Assembly: GCF_947242115.1 (NCBI RefSeq)
Contig: NC_074717.1
Span: 41,250,701-41,314,700 of the forward strand
Reading direction: 5' to 3'
Origin: Biomphalaria glabrata
Taxonomy: Eukaryota > Mollusca > Gastropoda > Planorbidae
DNA: 64,000 bases
In this document: positions 12,851 to 24,480 of the stretch, piece by piece
How positions within the stretch are numbered: the stretch's first letter is position 1
Layout: each line of letters opens with the position of its first letter
Notes under the pieces: model-generated
The model's input: the letters and a program-made list of their open reading frames with translations, nothing else
What the model was told of the DNA's origin: nothing
Databases searched by the model: none
Made by a program: the position numbers and the translations under genes

Positions 12851-13437
12851 GGATACAAGTTGGGTATTGTTAATGGTTTGCTTTAATTTTAGAAATGTAT
12901 TCTTCTAGAATGTTATGTTTATTTCTTGAACTTCCCACCATCCCAGACACACACAAACATGACTTTATGATCTGAAGCACTACCAAGAGCTAGAGATGTT
13001 CTCACTGAGTTCAATTCATCTGTAGCTATGTTTTAAAATAATTTTCCTTATCAATATTTCTGTATTCTTTGAAACGGAAAATACCTAATTAATTCTTTTA
13101 CTCCCAGTTAAAAATAGGGCTGCAACAGTACCATAGACATACAAGCTTGGTTGAACAAACCGCTCTGTCAAGAAGAGGTCCAAGTCAATGTCTACATAAA
13201 ACATTGCTATTTCTAATGTGTTGGGCACTCCGAAAACATGGACTAAAATACATGGCTAAAGGCCGATTACACCTGGAACCCCCACCTTTTTTCTATGTTT
13301 TACTAAGCTAAGAGTGCAGGACTCGCCATTATTGTAACGGTCCCTTGAGGAACAGCGCCTAGATTATCGACAGGGTCGTGGAAATCTTATTTCAACTCCG
13401 AACTGTGCAATGAGAAAACTCTCGCATTCCGTTAACC

Positions 13438-14131
13438 AGAGGTGGCCAAGTTGCCAACCTTTAAGTTTCATGCGCCAATTTTGTCACTTCTGATTCAGAT
13501 GCACCCCTTACTATTCTACAAGTTACAGTCCTTTAAAGTTTTGTACATATTTGGTTTGTTGTACACATTTGTGTATAGTAGATGAGGGGATTTAAACAAC
13601 AACAACATAATAAAATTTTAGGTCTATTTGTCTAGTCCTCAGTTAAGACCTCAGTTTTTTATCATTTACATGAATGTTTTGTTTTGTTTTTTTGGTCTGA
13701 TTTTTTATAAATATTTCGGTCAATTTTGGCATGGTATTAGCTAGTAAATAAAATTCCTGTGGAACTTTTTTTTCTAGAAATTGGTTATTATCATTTTTTT
13801 TGTGTGAACAGGTTTGCTTTTTCTTGCTTTTTTAGGGGTCATCATCATCGTCATCCAACTCCATTAGAGTGAGGGCTTGAGAGGCTTTAATCCTCTCTTG
13901 CAAAAGCCCTGGAGAGAAACCCTGCTGTCTTGCGTAGTGCTTATATGTCACCATACAGGTCTAGAATTTTTGGTTTCCGAGACCTGTCGAGATGGAGATC
14001 AGCAAGTCTGGGGCAGTCAAAAAGGATATGAGGCACGGTTTCCTCTTCTTCCCCGCAGCGGGGGCACCGTGAATTTGAGAAATATGAGCCAACAGGCGCA
14101 TGCACCATACGTTGGCCACCCCTGCCTTAGA
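13438..14131. mobile_element. Possible old hAT-type element
   Basis: Ends CAGAGGTGGCCAA (left) and TTGGCCACCCCTG (right) are inverted repeats of hAT type about 694 bp apart. Flanking 8-mers CCGTTAAC and CCTTAGAC are similar but not identical. Confidence 0.45.
13840..14115 (-). mobile_element. LINE-like C-terminal remnant
   Basis: Minus-strand translation has SYPFDCPRLADLHLDR and related post-RT sequence with stops. It lies inside the possible old hAT element at 13438-14131. Confidence 0.5.
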
Positions 14132-16419
14132 CACTTCTACGGGAGTCTTGTGTTTCTCTCATTTAGCCTAATCACTTCTTACAGCGATCGTCTGCACAAG
14201 AGTGTCACGTTGAGGCAGAGCAGCGTACCCGGGTTGTTCCATACCTAATAAAAATTAGAGTACATGTTAACTCCTTTAGAACTATTCATTTATAAAGTGA
14301 CATCAATTAAGTCTATTACATCTCTTTTGTAGTGAATTAAACATTACATTTCTAATATTCTTTTTAAAATTAGAACAAAAGTCTAATAAATGTAAGTAGG
14401 GCATACTGTAAAAAAAGAAACTGAATTTAATTTTGGTGCATTTTTTTTCTCCCTTCATTGATTTTCGATTTTTATCCATTTGTTCTGTTAAAAGTGTTTT
14501 ATTTTAATGAGTAGGATTAGTGATCATTAGTCCATCCTAAGGACCTACAAAACAAACAGTTCTGTCTACTGTGTCTGAAGTGGGCAGCAGTGTATAGGTC
14601 AACAAACTGGGACAGAGAAAGCGTTTTTGTGCAAACAATTCAATTTTCGATTTTTTTAAAAACTTCCTTTCTTGTACGACTGAATTGACCAGTGCACAGT
14701 GCAGTAGTGGCAAGGCTAATTGATTAATACTGCGTGTGTGGGAGAGTGCGTGTGTGGGAGAGTGCGTGTGTGGGAGAGTGCGTGTGTGAGCGTGAGTTGG
14801 TATGGAACACTTTTTTTAAGCACCAAAATTTTACATTCTGATTTTTAAAATTTATTTCATCCCTGAGACATAAAATTTAGACAAAATGAAGTGAATATAT
14901 ATTCTGTTAGTTATAAATTTGTTTCAAAAGCTAAAGTGTCATTTCGTTTGATAAATAAATGTAAAAAAAAAAGCACCTTTACTTATCAACTAATCTACAT
15001 TATTACAATCAAGTAAGCTTGTACTCTAATTCCCTTTAGAGACGTGAAAGATTCAAAAGATAAGACTAAAGATTGGTAAACAAAAACTTCTATCGGACTA
15101 AAGTATTTAAAAAAAGAGAAATCGACCGAAAATCAATTCACTAAACTTGTTCAAATATCTGCATAAGAACAAAAAAAAAACAAAAAAATTATTTCTCTCT
15201 TTGTTAGGTCTGTAGGGACCCTATTATAGTTTTTTTTTTTAAGATAAAAAAGTAGGAAATCAAGTTCTTATTAACTAATCAATAATAATAAAATAAATCT
15301 ATAAAATCTTTATTTTCATAATCAAAGGTTCCCCCAAAATCACTGAGCTTCCTCATGTAAAGAAATTATTATTTATACATCAATGATCAATTCAATCTAA
15401 GTGTCAATAAATATGTACACCACCATACATGCAAACTTAGCAAGCTATTGACATTACTAAATTAGTTATCGCGAGTATAATGTAGCCTTGGAGTGGATTC
15501 ACACCCAACCAGCAATCAATGCCAGGCCTAATGTTTGCATGTAACACAGAACGTCAACGGACTGCGAGAAAAAAGCGCAGTCGAAGTTCAATAGCCTATT
15601 CCCAAACTGTACGCTCTTGTCACAGAGGTATGTGCGGTAATCTTTACACAAAGTGGGGAAAAAATACTCGCTGCTGGATTTTAGAAAACTCTACAAACAA
15701 AAAAAAACCTCTAAAAACAAAAAAAACCTGGACCACACAACATTCCACAAGTGTATCTAATTGTTTTAGTCCAACATAACTAGGAATAAGGTTTCCATCT
15801 TAACTCTTTCTCTCCTAATTGACGATACTTTTGTAGATTTGGCTTCCTGAAATTAATTTTTGGTTGATGATCATTAATCTGTGTTATAGAAAAAAAAAGA
15901 ACATGCATTCTGTTTTAATTCTATACAAAAGAAAATATTTTATGATAATAAAGTTATAGAGATTTAATTATAACTGGAAAGTGAACTTTTAATGAGAAAA
16001 ATGAATAATTCCATTGGCTCATGGAAAAAATTTACGGAGGGAAAGAGTTAAACAGCAAAAATCCTTTTGGCGTATTCAACATAGCTCATGCAATAGAAAA
16101 TTTAGAATATGTAATAAGATTTGCCTTGTATATTATCTCATCTCACCTATTGTTTGTAACTTCAAAAAATGATATTTTTTTTAAACGAATGTTTTTGTTT
16201 ACCTGACACCAGTTTAAAAATGTGAGAATCACTGTCATTGTTTAAATACGCACATAAACACACACACATACTAATTTGTTAAGAACGAACACACACACAC
16301 AGGTGAGAGACTTCAACATATTAATAAAAAACAAAAGCTTAGATTTCTAACACTAAAGCAAAAGAGCTGTGGTCATTCGAGCGAACCAGCTGATCACTGA
16401 GGTTAGTCGCCCATCGAGA
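14132..16419. other. Region upstream of gene 1
   Basis: AT-rich, with the 16-bp minisatellite at 14726 and CA runs near 16260-16300. The gene 1 promoter should lie in the last few hundred bases, but I see no element I can call with confidence. Confidence 0.45.
14726..14795. repeat. 16-bp minisatellite
   Basis: Four near-identical GCGTGTGTGGGAGAGT units. Confidence 0.8.
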
Positions 16420-16679
16420 ATGTTCTCGTGCGTTCTTAGCGTTCTGGCAATGACCATCGTCACACGATCGTCTGCTGTGCTCTACAACGCCGCCCTGTAC
16501 AAACCTGCGGCGCAGATCTCCACCTGGGAGCCCAATTACGCCTACAAGGCAGTGGACGGCAACAGCGACCCGGATGTAAACCATGGTTACTGTCAACATA
16601 CTGACCAGCACTTAACTCCATGGTGGATGGTAGACCTACGTGGTCAGTTTATTGTGGAACAAATCAAACTAACCAACAG
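16420..16679 (+). CDS. Gene 1 exon 1 (signal peptide, first half of lectin domain)
   Basis: 260 nt from ATG to the donor AACAG|gtaccg. It encodes MFSCVLSVLAMTIVTRSSA followed by the lectin N-terminal half, ending at LTN plus two bases of Arg (phase 2). Confidence 0.85.
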
Positions 16680-19600
16680 GTACCGTGAATTGATAATATA
16701 AATATTTAATAATTATATGCAATTCTAAAAAAAGAGAAAGTTCCACTTTCAGGCCTTGAGATCTTAAGGGCTGATGATGTTATTGTCATCTGGTTCTTTG
16801 GCCAAAGGTTAACGCCATTACTTTACCTAACTAATGGCAGTTACCCATCAGAGTTGGGGGAATTCAGGGGCGCCTTAAAAATCCCGAAGTTCAAAATCTC
16901 AGTCTTCACCGAGATTCGAACCCAGGATCCTAGGTTCTGAAGCCAAGCGCTTAACCACTCACACTGCGCCTCCCACATGTAAATATGATTACCCTAAATA
17001 AGCAGTTATGTGTTTAAACACTTATAAGTAGGCCCCTATGAAAGCTGTGTAGATCAGCTAGCAACGTACAAATGCTCTCCATGGGAGTAAAGTTTAGGAA
17101 AATAGATATATCCACATATGCTGGGGAAGAAAGCTTCCGTTCTGATAGAAGCCTCAAATGTTAGATTTGATTTGAAGCGATTATTAACACTCTTTAGACT
17201 TACAACTTCTTTAGACTTACAACTTCTTTTCCTACCTGCTCTTCGTAAGTCACGTTGCAGAATCCAGAACATTTAAGAGTGGGGAAGGGGGGCGGTCAAT
17301 TGTTGTTGTTTTTTTAGAAATTTCTCTGTTAATATTGAAAATCAATCTGATCTACATTCGTGTTTCGTTTCCATGGCTACAATAATATTGAAATTTTCAT
17401 TAGTCTAAGTCTTAGTTTGTTGATGATTGGACTCAATCTAAATTTCAATACTATTTGGTGTATGTTTGCGTGTGTGTTGTCTGTCAACTTTCAGTCTAAG
17501 CACGTTGTTGAGATGTGTCATTGAGTGTGTGCTAGATTTTATTTTGCTAATGATTTCTGATGTAGCCTTTGAATCGGATTAATGCAGTTTGAGTTTGAGA
17601 GAGTATGGTGTTGTTCTGCCTACTGTTGAGTCAGAAACAAGTGACAGAACTTTACGTGTCGATTGTGCGTTTTGAAGTGAGTTAAAGAAATTTGTTTAAA
17701 TTCTTCAAAATCTTATTTTATTTTGCGTTTCTACATATATGTACATTCACATTGAAAGTTGTATCACTTTCACCTATCTCTTACTTGATCAGACAATATC
17801 AACGCCACTCGTTGATCAGAAAACTTGAAAAGGATCAAGATGTCTGTGTGTAGTCGTTCAATGAGCTCTTTATGTTGTGTCTGTTCTATTAAGTGAATGT
17901 TTCTGTTGTGTTGTTTGTATACGAGAAAAGAGTCCTTGTAATCACAACACATTTCCGTAAGGATTAATGAAGCAGTCTTAATCTTAGTCTTGAACCATTA
18001 TTACACAAGATCTGTTGTCCGGCTTTCTGCCTTCGTTTCTGTCTTTGCCTTGGATAGACTTTCATTCAAAGACAGACCTGATCATTCATTCATGTTGTCT
18101 TCCCATCGCTTTTTTCTCCCTGCCTCTTCTTATGTTCCCCTGTACTGTTCCTCGAGTGTTATATTGTGTTAACCCTGAGGAACTTGCGATGTGGCCTTAG
18201 AGTTTTAGTTTGCGTTTTTTTTTAACTTTATATGCTTGCTAACAAAAGGTAAGTTTGTTTTGTTTGTTTAAAGTTTTCGAGATTTACACAAGAAATTATT
18301 GTCAAATTAAGTTATAGTGCTACAATGAATAGTTTGACTAACTGTTGGGAGTTACAAACCAAAGATAAGTCCCACCAACAAAATGTAAACACTATAAAAA
18401 GTAAAGGTTCTAAGTTAACAATAGTCTCTGAGATCTGCAGTATCTTTATCACTCCATCTCTTGGTCCCTTTCTACGTAAAACAGATGCCGTCTTTTCAAC
18501 GAGCAATCAGATCACTATTGGCAATATTATTTAGATGATGTTTGCTTTTGTGATTGATCAGATTGCGATAACTCTTTTTTTTTTGGTCCTATGTATAGAT
18601 TTGTCGTTTTATGTCCCTTTTTTCTGTTATGTGATCCGCCCGTCCGAGATTGGTCGACTAGTTTAGAGTAGACCTATACCCACCACTAATGACCTAATCT
18701 TCTTATCTTATCTTATATCTTACAAACGTTACTTCAATCAGTTAGTTTTTAGACTTAGTTTAATTGGACAGTTTCCTATTTAGAGAATCAAACCTGAATT
18801 TATGTTTCATACTTTTGTCTCTGGTTTGATTCATTTTGTTTTTCGCGCGCGCGCGTGTGTGTGTGTGTGTTTCTTTAGCAAGTTTCTAATTACAATATCT
18901 TAGAATCAAGACTTCCTGAAAATAAGTATTGTTACGAGCAGATGAGACCTTTAATTATTCACCAACAGACTCGTCTATAAAAGGTTATGAAGACTTTAAT
19001 CATGATTAACAAACAATACTGTGTCAATTACAACTTCGTTTCCATGACTCCCATGTTAGATCCTTTCTAACCCTTTCAACTCGCAATCGCATCTTCTAGT
19101 CAGCTTGTCAACATAACAGTATACAATTAGAAGTCTACAACACAGACCCAAAACAAATAAGCTTTCGGATTCTTCTTCTTCTTCTTCTAGCCAGCTGCCA
19201 GCTCTTTTGCAGACTGTGCCAAGGAAAAATAGTGTGCTGTTTTCTTCAGTTGTTCAGCACTGCCGTACAGGGTGTTGGTTATGTTGGGCTGGAGTGGTAG
19301 TAGGATCTGCTTAAGGTGGATTAGGAAGGGGCATTCGAAGAGGATATGGTTTACAGGTTTCATAACTTTGGGATTATAAACAAGTCACAGTTACACATTA
19401 TTATATTTTATAAGGCTGTGGGAAAAAATGATATTGTTATGACCTTACTATTCACACGGCCATTCTAGATAGTGCAGAAGGTGCGCACTATTAGAGACTA
19501 GACTAAGAAAGATGTTGACATTAGAAAGAGAGAGAACGAGTTCCGCCCATGTCGAGAGCTCATGAAGATGCTGTGTCCAAGGCAGACGTTGTTTTATGTA

Positions 19601-22456
19601 TGTGTGATGTCCTTGTGTAAATAGATATCGTTGCCTCGTTGAGTTACCTCCCTTCATCTATTACAATATTAACAAGAGCAGATACTAGGTAAACTAATTT
19701 TTAAAATTGTAGATTGTATATTTTTTTTGTAGTTAAGTTACGAAATTTTCATTATAAAGGGGCTTAAGTTGTGTTTGCTAAGCGTCTAAAGTCAACACAG
19801 AAACCTCTCCCCAAACTGGTCCCCAAAAAAAGAACCATAGCTTTCTGAGCCTGTTATAAGCATGAAAGATGCACTATATAAAAGCAATTGAAACAAGGTT
19901 ACAAAGACTGTTTGTGTCGAAACACAAACTGAAAATGGGCCACTGAAGTGGTTCAGCCAGGCAGGCAAAAAGGCAGGTGTCAATATTATCAGAATGAAAT
20001 TCTATCAAAAGACAAATGACAGAAAATAATGGAGAAAAAAAGGTTAACAGATCACGTGGTCCAGCGGTCCACAGACCAAAGAATAGGTGAAAGTGAATGT
20101 CAAGTTGGATGTGAACCTGGCCTTACTGATGTCTTATAGGGAATATCTAATTGATCTAATTGTTTTGTAAAGGGTCAACCTCTTACTCTTATTTCTCCAG
20201 AATAGAACATCTCCGTAAAAAAAACAAAAAACTTTCTTTTACCCAGACTGACAATTGCAGTTCACGCGTTAATATGAAAAACTACTTATTAATTGTTGTT
20301 TTAAATTATGTCTTACTTATATGCATACTAAATAGATTTTTTTGTCTTTAAAAATATAATAAACATTTTTTGTGTGTAAATATAGTACTTTGTATAACAG
20401 TACTTACATAACTTAACAATACAAATAATAAAAAAAAAATTGACAAAAAAAATCTACAACCGTTTGCATAAATGTGTTAAAAATATAGTAAATGGTCGCT
20501 TCCTTTAATAAAGAGCCACAAATGTTTGTTACTATTAATAGTGAATAGCTATAAAAGGGGTGTATTTTTTATGAAAAAACTGCTCTTATTTGTGATTTAA
20601 AAAATAGATTTTTCGCTTTCAGAAAAGAACAAGTAGCCGTTGCATCAGAACTTTGAATAGTCTAAAATAATGTGCTGTCGGATTTTCACTATCTTTTCTA
20701 GTTTACGAGATCTAAACTGGACGGACGGACGAACAGACGGACGGACAGCTGGACAGACAGGCCACACAAAACTAATAGCGTCTTTTCCTCTTTCGGGGGC
20801 CGCTAAAAAAATTCTAAACATTCTACTATAAAATCATGTTTCTATTTTCTTGTTTGTTGTTTAGACAGGATGGATTGTTTTTAATTGCTGATAGGCTGAG
20901 AAACTTTGATATTGATATATTTCAACAAGATCCAAGACAACTTGCCAACTTTCCTGACATAACAGGACAAGTCTGCTACCATCAAGGTCCTACGCCAGGG
21001 CGTGGAACGTTTCTCTATAACTGCACTACTCCGATTGTTGGTCGTTATGTACGTCTTGTTATGAGGTAAGTATATTAGAGGACGTATTGAGTGCTATCAC
21101 GTCCTAGTTTCGGTGGCTGAGCGGTAAAGCGCTTGGCTTCCGAACCGGGGACCGGGGTTCGAATCCTGGTAGCGACTGGAATTTTTAATTTTGGGATACT
21201 CGGGCGCCTTTGAGTCCACCCAGCTCTTATAGGCACCTGACATTAGTTAGGGAAAAGTAAAGGCGATTGGTCGTTGTGCTGGCCACATAACACCCTTGTT
21301 AACCGTAGGCCACAGAAACAGATGACCTTTACATCATCTGCCCTATAGACCACAAGGTCTGAAAAGGGAACTTTACTTACTTACGTCCTAGTTTAGCAAC
21401 TTTTTGAATCCACATTCTTTTTGTGAGGTGAAAAGACTATATCTTAGACTTGTTCTTACAATAAAATAATTGGAATGAAGATCGTGCTTCGGGTTGAGAA
21501 GTTGCTTGACTTCTGAAGTGATAGGTTACGAGTTCGAAGACAGATTTTAAACGTTTTCACTGAGTCTTTAATGTGTACCTCGGATTTGTTGGGAAAAGTA
21601 AAGGCGCTTATAAAAAAAAATTGGGGAGTGTGACACCATTTGGCTTATGGAAAAAAGTTCTGAATGGGGAATAGTAAAATAAGTACAGATACAAATCGAG
21701 AGTATATTTTGTTTCATAACCCAAGTGTTAGACGTATACAAACGCCTACAAACTACAAACTGTTTTTCCATCTCGGTGGTCTTCTAAATGAACGTGTTTG
21801 AGTGCATTGGAAATTCTGACATCTGAGCATGTCGGTGAAGTCTGTCTATCTAAATATGAAGAGGCAGACAGAGAAAGCGATGGGAAGACAGCATAAATGT
21901 ATGAACAAATCTGTCAGTGAATACAATTCTTTTCAAGGCAAAAGACGGAGAGAAATGGAGAAAGACGGTCATCAGATCTTGTGTGGTGCCCCAACTGTCA
22001 TCAGATCTTGTGTGGTGTCCAACGGTCAACAGACTAAAGGATAGGTGATAGGAATATACTTTTGATATTATATACTTGGACGTTAGAAAACTTTCTATTA
22101 CTTGTCACAAATATTCACGATATTTTTGTTTCAGACTTGGTTTTATTGATAATTTACACATCTGTGAACTAGAGGTACTAGTAAATGGATCCAGCTTTGA
22201 AGAGGTTTACTTTAACAAAAAGGAAGACACCAGACTCTCAGGTAAACCCTTGATAACACTGACCACTACGGACTCCAGCTACTGCCTCCAGGAATGTCTT
22301 CGACGTAGGTCAACCATCTACTGTACGGCCTTCAACTGGGTCACGTCTACAAGGTCATGTCAACTCTTCAGTGTCAACCCTTTCCTAGACCTGACAGTAA
22401 ACCTGACATCTGCTGTAGGAACACATTTTTATAGTCAAGATAACTCCTCTCTGTAG
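16420..22456 (+). CDS. Gene 1: secreted F-type lectin with C-terminal PAN-like domain (3 exons)
   Basis: Predicted secreted carbohydrate-binding protein. Exons are 16420-16679, 20865-21065 and 22135-22456, giving 260 residues. All splice sites are GT-AG and both introns are phase 2, so each junction completes an Arg codon. Residues 1-19 form a hydrophobic signal peptide. The lectin domain follows (NAALYKP..., AVDGNSDPD, PWWMVDL, LTNRQDG, CYHQ, GRYVRLVMR, LHICELEVL), typical of F-type/F5-8C-like galactose-binding folds. The last ~80 residues contain four Cys spaced C-x3-C-x8-C-x11-C with the TAFNW core, as in PAN/Apple domains. The canonical fucose motif H-x24-R-x-D-x4-R/K is only loosely matched (R-x-D is present, with wider spacing), so ligand specificity is open. 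Secreted lectins of this fold act in self/non-self recognition in molluscs; that role here is inferred. An in-frame ORF runs upstream to 16369, but Met at 16420 is the one that precedes the signal peptide and aligns gap-free with genes 2 and 3. Confidence 0.85.
16739..16978 (-). repeat. S1 SINE in intron 1 of gene 1
   Basis: Minus-orientation copy, 60 bp after exon 1, with an internal deletion in the body and a recognisable tRNA-like head near 16915-16975. Confidence 0.8.
18620..18740 (-). mobile_element. Possible LINE 3' tail in intron 1 of gene 1
   Basis: Minus-strand match to the 3' tail of the family above (TTGAAGTAACGTTTGTAAGA then ATAAGATAAGATAAG). Confidence 0.45.
18846..18871. repeat. 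(CG)n/(GT)n microsatellite
   Basis: CGCGCGCGCG followed by TG repeats, a potential Z-DNA tract within intron 1 of gene 1. Confidence 0.75.
19155..19380 (-). mobile_element. LINE-like C-terminal remnant in intron 1 of gene 1
   Basis: Minus-strand translation KPVNHILFECPFLIHLKQIL matches the same post-RT motif; CTT repeats at its far end. Confidence 0.6.
19763..19885 (+). repeat. S2 SINE 3' part in intron 1 of gene 1
   Basis: Only the 3' half of S2 (GTTGTGTTTGCTAAGCG to the AGCATGAAAG...ATATAAAAGC end). Confidence 0.6.
19893..20806 (+). repeat. Composite interspersed repeat in intron 1 of gene 1
   Basis: About 0.91 kb from CAAGGTTACAAAGACTGTTT to TTTCGGGGGCCGCTAA. The same two end modules occur in the same order in gene 2 (29352 ... 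36604, split by SINE and LINE) and gene 3 (50042-50993), and inverted at 28013-28514 and 48686-49180. Contains a GGAC/GGACAGAC stretch near 20724. No coding capacity seen; nature unknown, possibly non-autonomous. Confidence 0.7.
20865..21065 (+). CDS. Gene 1 exon 2 (second half of lectin domain)
   Basis: 201 nt between acceptor ttgtttag|ACAGG and donor ATGAG|gtaagt. Encodes QDGLFLIADRL... to GRYVRLVM. Both ends are phase 2, so it is a symmetrical exon that could be skipped without shifting frame. Unlike genes 2-4, it has a single consensus donor and no donor minisatellite. Confidence 0.88.
21111..21382 (+). repeat. S1 tRNA-derived SINE in intron 2 of gene 1
   Basis: 272 bp, intact. tRNA-like head with box A GGCTGAGCGG near 21114 and box B GGTTCGAATCC near 21157; tail of TTTACTTACTT type. 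Perfect 12-bp target duplication ACGTCCTAGTTT at 21099-21110 and 21383-21394. Mobilised in trans by a LINE; promoted by RNA polymerase III. Confidence 0.92.
21490..21660 (+). repeat. S1-like SINE remnant in intron 2 of gene 1
   Basis: Diverged head (GAGTTCGAAGAC near 21530) and body (GGGAAAAGTAAAGGCG near 21590). Confidence 0.5.
22135..22456 (+). CDS. Gene 1 exon 3 (last lectin strand plus PAN-like domain)
   Basis: 322 nt from acceptor ttgtttcag|ACTTGG to the TAG at 22454-22456. Encodes LGFIDNLHICELEVLVNGSS, then the four-cysteine PAN-like region ending DNSSL. No AATAAA follows closely; an ATTAAA lies near 22525. Confidence 0.87.
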
Positions 22457-22641
22457 ATATCAATTAGTTATCTTCCATTGTTTTCGCCTTCTCATTAACA
22501 TGTACAACTAACATTACAGCCTAAATTAAAACAAATTAAATATTGAATCTATAGTTTACTTCCATCTAAAGTCATCACATTTCAAATGTAAACTGTATTT
22601 ATAGTGTCCATTTGATGTACTGAGAGGAGAGATACATACAA

Positions 22642-23005
22642 ATGGACCTCATTCACCAATGGCTGCCTGGTCGTGCGGTTTGCGCCCTGGACTGTCGTTC
22701 AGATTTATCGATGGTCGAGGGTTCAAACCCTGCCCGCTCGCATCCCCCGTCGTCCTGCGGGAGGTTTGGACTAGGAAGTAATTATCTTCAACTCTGAAGG
22801 AACATCCGAAATATGTAAAATATTTTACAAACAACATTTTACAACATCGTAAACAAACAACATTTAGTCACGTGATAATATTAATAAAACAACGAAAAAA
22901 ACTGTCCGCCATTGTGTATTAAAATTAGATCGTAGTTTGTAAAGAAGAGATAGAGAATCACGTGGCTAAATATTGTTTGTTTACGATTGGTGAATGAGGT
23001 CCATT
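22642..23005. mobile_element. Second MITE of the same family, split by a SINE
   Basis: Ends match the MITE at 23132. After the first ~19 bases the sequence is interrupted at 22661 by an S3 SINE of about 185 bp, and the MITE resumes near 22848. Removing the SINE leaves about 175 bp, equal to the intact copy. Confidence 0.82.
22661..22848 (+). repeat. S3 SINE nested in a MITE
   Basis: tRNA-like head with box B-like GGTTCAAACCC near 22718, then a body shared with copies at 2865-3044 and 2424-2540 (CCCCCGTCGTCCTGCGGGA, TTCAACTCTGAAGGAACATC). Confidence 0.75.
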
Positions 23006-23131
23006 AATAGAGCCATTGTTTGTCCAATATATACATAACAGCTGTCTGTTTTGGCTAAGTTAAAATTGTTGTTGAGTTCTGGTGTGACTAGAGGTGATTA
23101 GACCAGACCGAAAGGAAGGGTGGTAGCAACT

Positions 23132-23309
23132 TAATGGACCTCATTCACCAATCGTAAACAAACAACATTTTGCCACGTGGTTCTCTATCTCTTCTATACA
23201 AATTACGCAATCCATAAAGGCTGTCACGTGATACGTCATTTTCATTGTTTTATCAATATTATCACGTGGCTAAATGTTGTTTGTTTACGATTGGTGAATG
23301 AGGTCCATT
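23132..23309. mobile_element. MITE with ~45-bp inverted repeats
   Basis: About 178 bp. The left arm begins AATGGACCTCATTCACCAAT and reaches a CACGTG; the right arm is its near-perfect reverse complement ending at 23309. Capable of one long hairpin. No clear target duplication was identified. Confidence 0.85.
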
Positions 23310-23438
23310 GGTTCCTAGTCGGTCACTTCCCAATTGGTGTTTTTTCGGGTGGTGCCGCCACTGCATAGAGGACGATGAGACAATAAACCAAATTCTTTAT
23401 GAATGTCGCGTTTGGGATGAAGGACGATTAGGACAAGG

Positions 23439-23480
<42 letters not shown>

Positions 23481-23600
23481 GAGAGAACTGGTCCGTGCTG
23501 GGCAACGGGTCTGTCCTTGTACGGGGGACAAGGCGACTTTAAAAGTCACTGCCCGATTTCATTCACGTGCTCTAAGGGAGTAATTTCAGCAAGATTTCTT
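23310..23600 (+). mobile_element. LINE-like C-terminal remnant with GA repeat
   Basis: Translation gives IEDDETINQILYECRVWDEGR, the ED-T--H/Q-L-EC motif that follows the RT in many LINEs. Then a (GA)n run at 23444-23477. Confidence 0.55.
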
Positions 23601-24084
23601 ACTGTAGGGCTCTCTGTTACGGTGTGACACAGGCCCATGCGGTGTTATGACCATTGACTACTGGGGTGTAGATTACATGCACGCAAGATGTCTTGGATTA
23701 GAAAGATTTTCTTTGGACATCTCTATGGTCTAGATTAGTCTGAAATGTAGATTATAGGGTCTAGAGGTTTTAACTCTAGATTAGTGTAGATTTAGATCTT
23801 TGTCTACCTCAAGATCTACTTTATACTTTAACACATGAACATACAAAATTAAGTCTATTCATCTCAAATTTTAATCAAATATATGTAGGCATAAAAGCAA
23901 ATGTTTTAATTTGAAAAAATGAATTTAAGCCTATTAGCTATTTTGATTTCATAGCTTCATTCACACTATTTTTACATTGACACATTCGCTTTACTTATTA
24001 CATTATTATTTCGTTTAATTGTGACTATATCGACAGTAATGCGCAAATAAAGACCCGCGGGTCGCGGGTAACATATGTCTAGTT

Positions 24085-24480
24085 ATCTTATAAAATACAG
24101 ACGTTACTTAAAAAAAGAAGATTATTACGTCCTACGCGTCATGCATCTCGTCATGCATATTAACCAATGACTTGAATTCTGCCAAGTCACTTGTTATCCT
24201 GGCTAGCTCAGGCAACCCATTCCATGCTCTAATAGCACTAGGGAAGAAGGAGCATTTTGTACAAATTTGTCCTAGCATATGGAACGAGGAATGTGCCTTT
24301 ATCTTTGTGTCTTTCTGAGTATTTTACTAGATTTCTATTTTGTATTTTTGCTATGCACGAAGATTAACCACATTATCACTTTTATTATGAGACCGGCCAC
24401 GGTAAATCTTTTCAATCCAAAGAGAAAATCATATGTCAGTACGTGTACACTCATCGCTTCTATGATACCATTGTACATTG
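24085..24480 (-). mobile_element. LINE 3' end remnant
   Basis: Minus-strand copy with more upstream coding sequence than the others: FLVPYARTNLYK, then a frame break, then AIRAWNGLPELA. Dead fragment. Confidence 0.75.

Larger units (their letters stand above)
16680..20864 (+). other. Gene 1 intron 1 (4.2 kb)
   Basis: Contains an S1 SINE (16739-16978), the 3' tail of a LINE (18620-18740), a CG/GT run (18846-18871), a LINE C-terminal remnant (19155-19380), an S2 SINE piece (19763-19885) and a composite repeat (19893-20806) ending just before exon 2. No conserved coding exon is recognised in 17000-18600. Confidence 0.7.

Noticed and set aside
18846-18871. CG run as a CpG island or promoter
   Set aside because: Only ten bases of CG within a dinucleotide repeat in an AT-rich intron.
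21111-21190. tRNA genes suggested by box A/box B at SINE heads (also near 5343, 7122, 29806, 50490)
   Set aside because: No proper acceptor stem; each head continues into a shared SINE body, so they are SINE promoters, not tRNAs.
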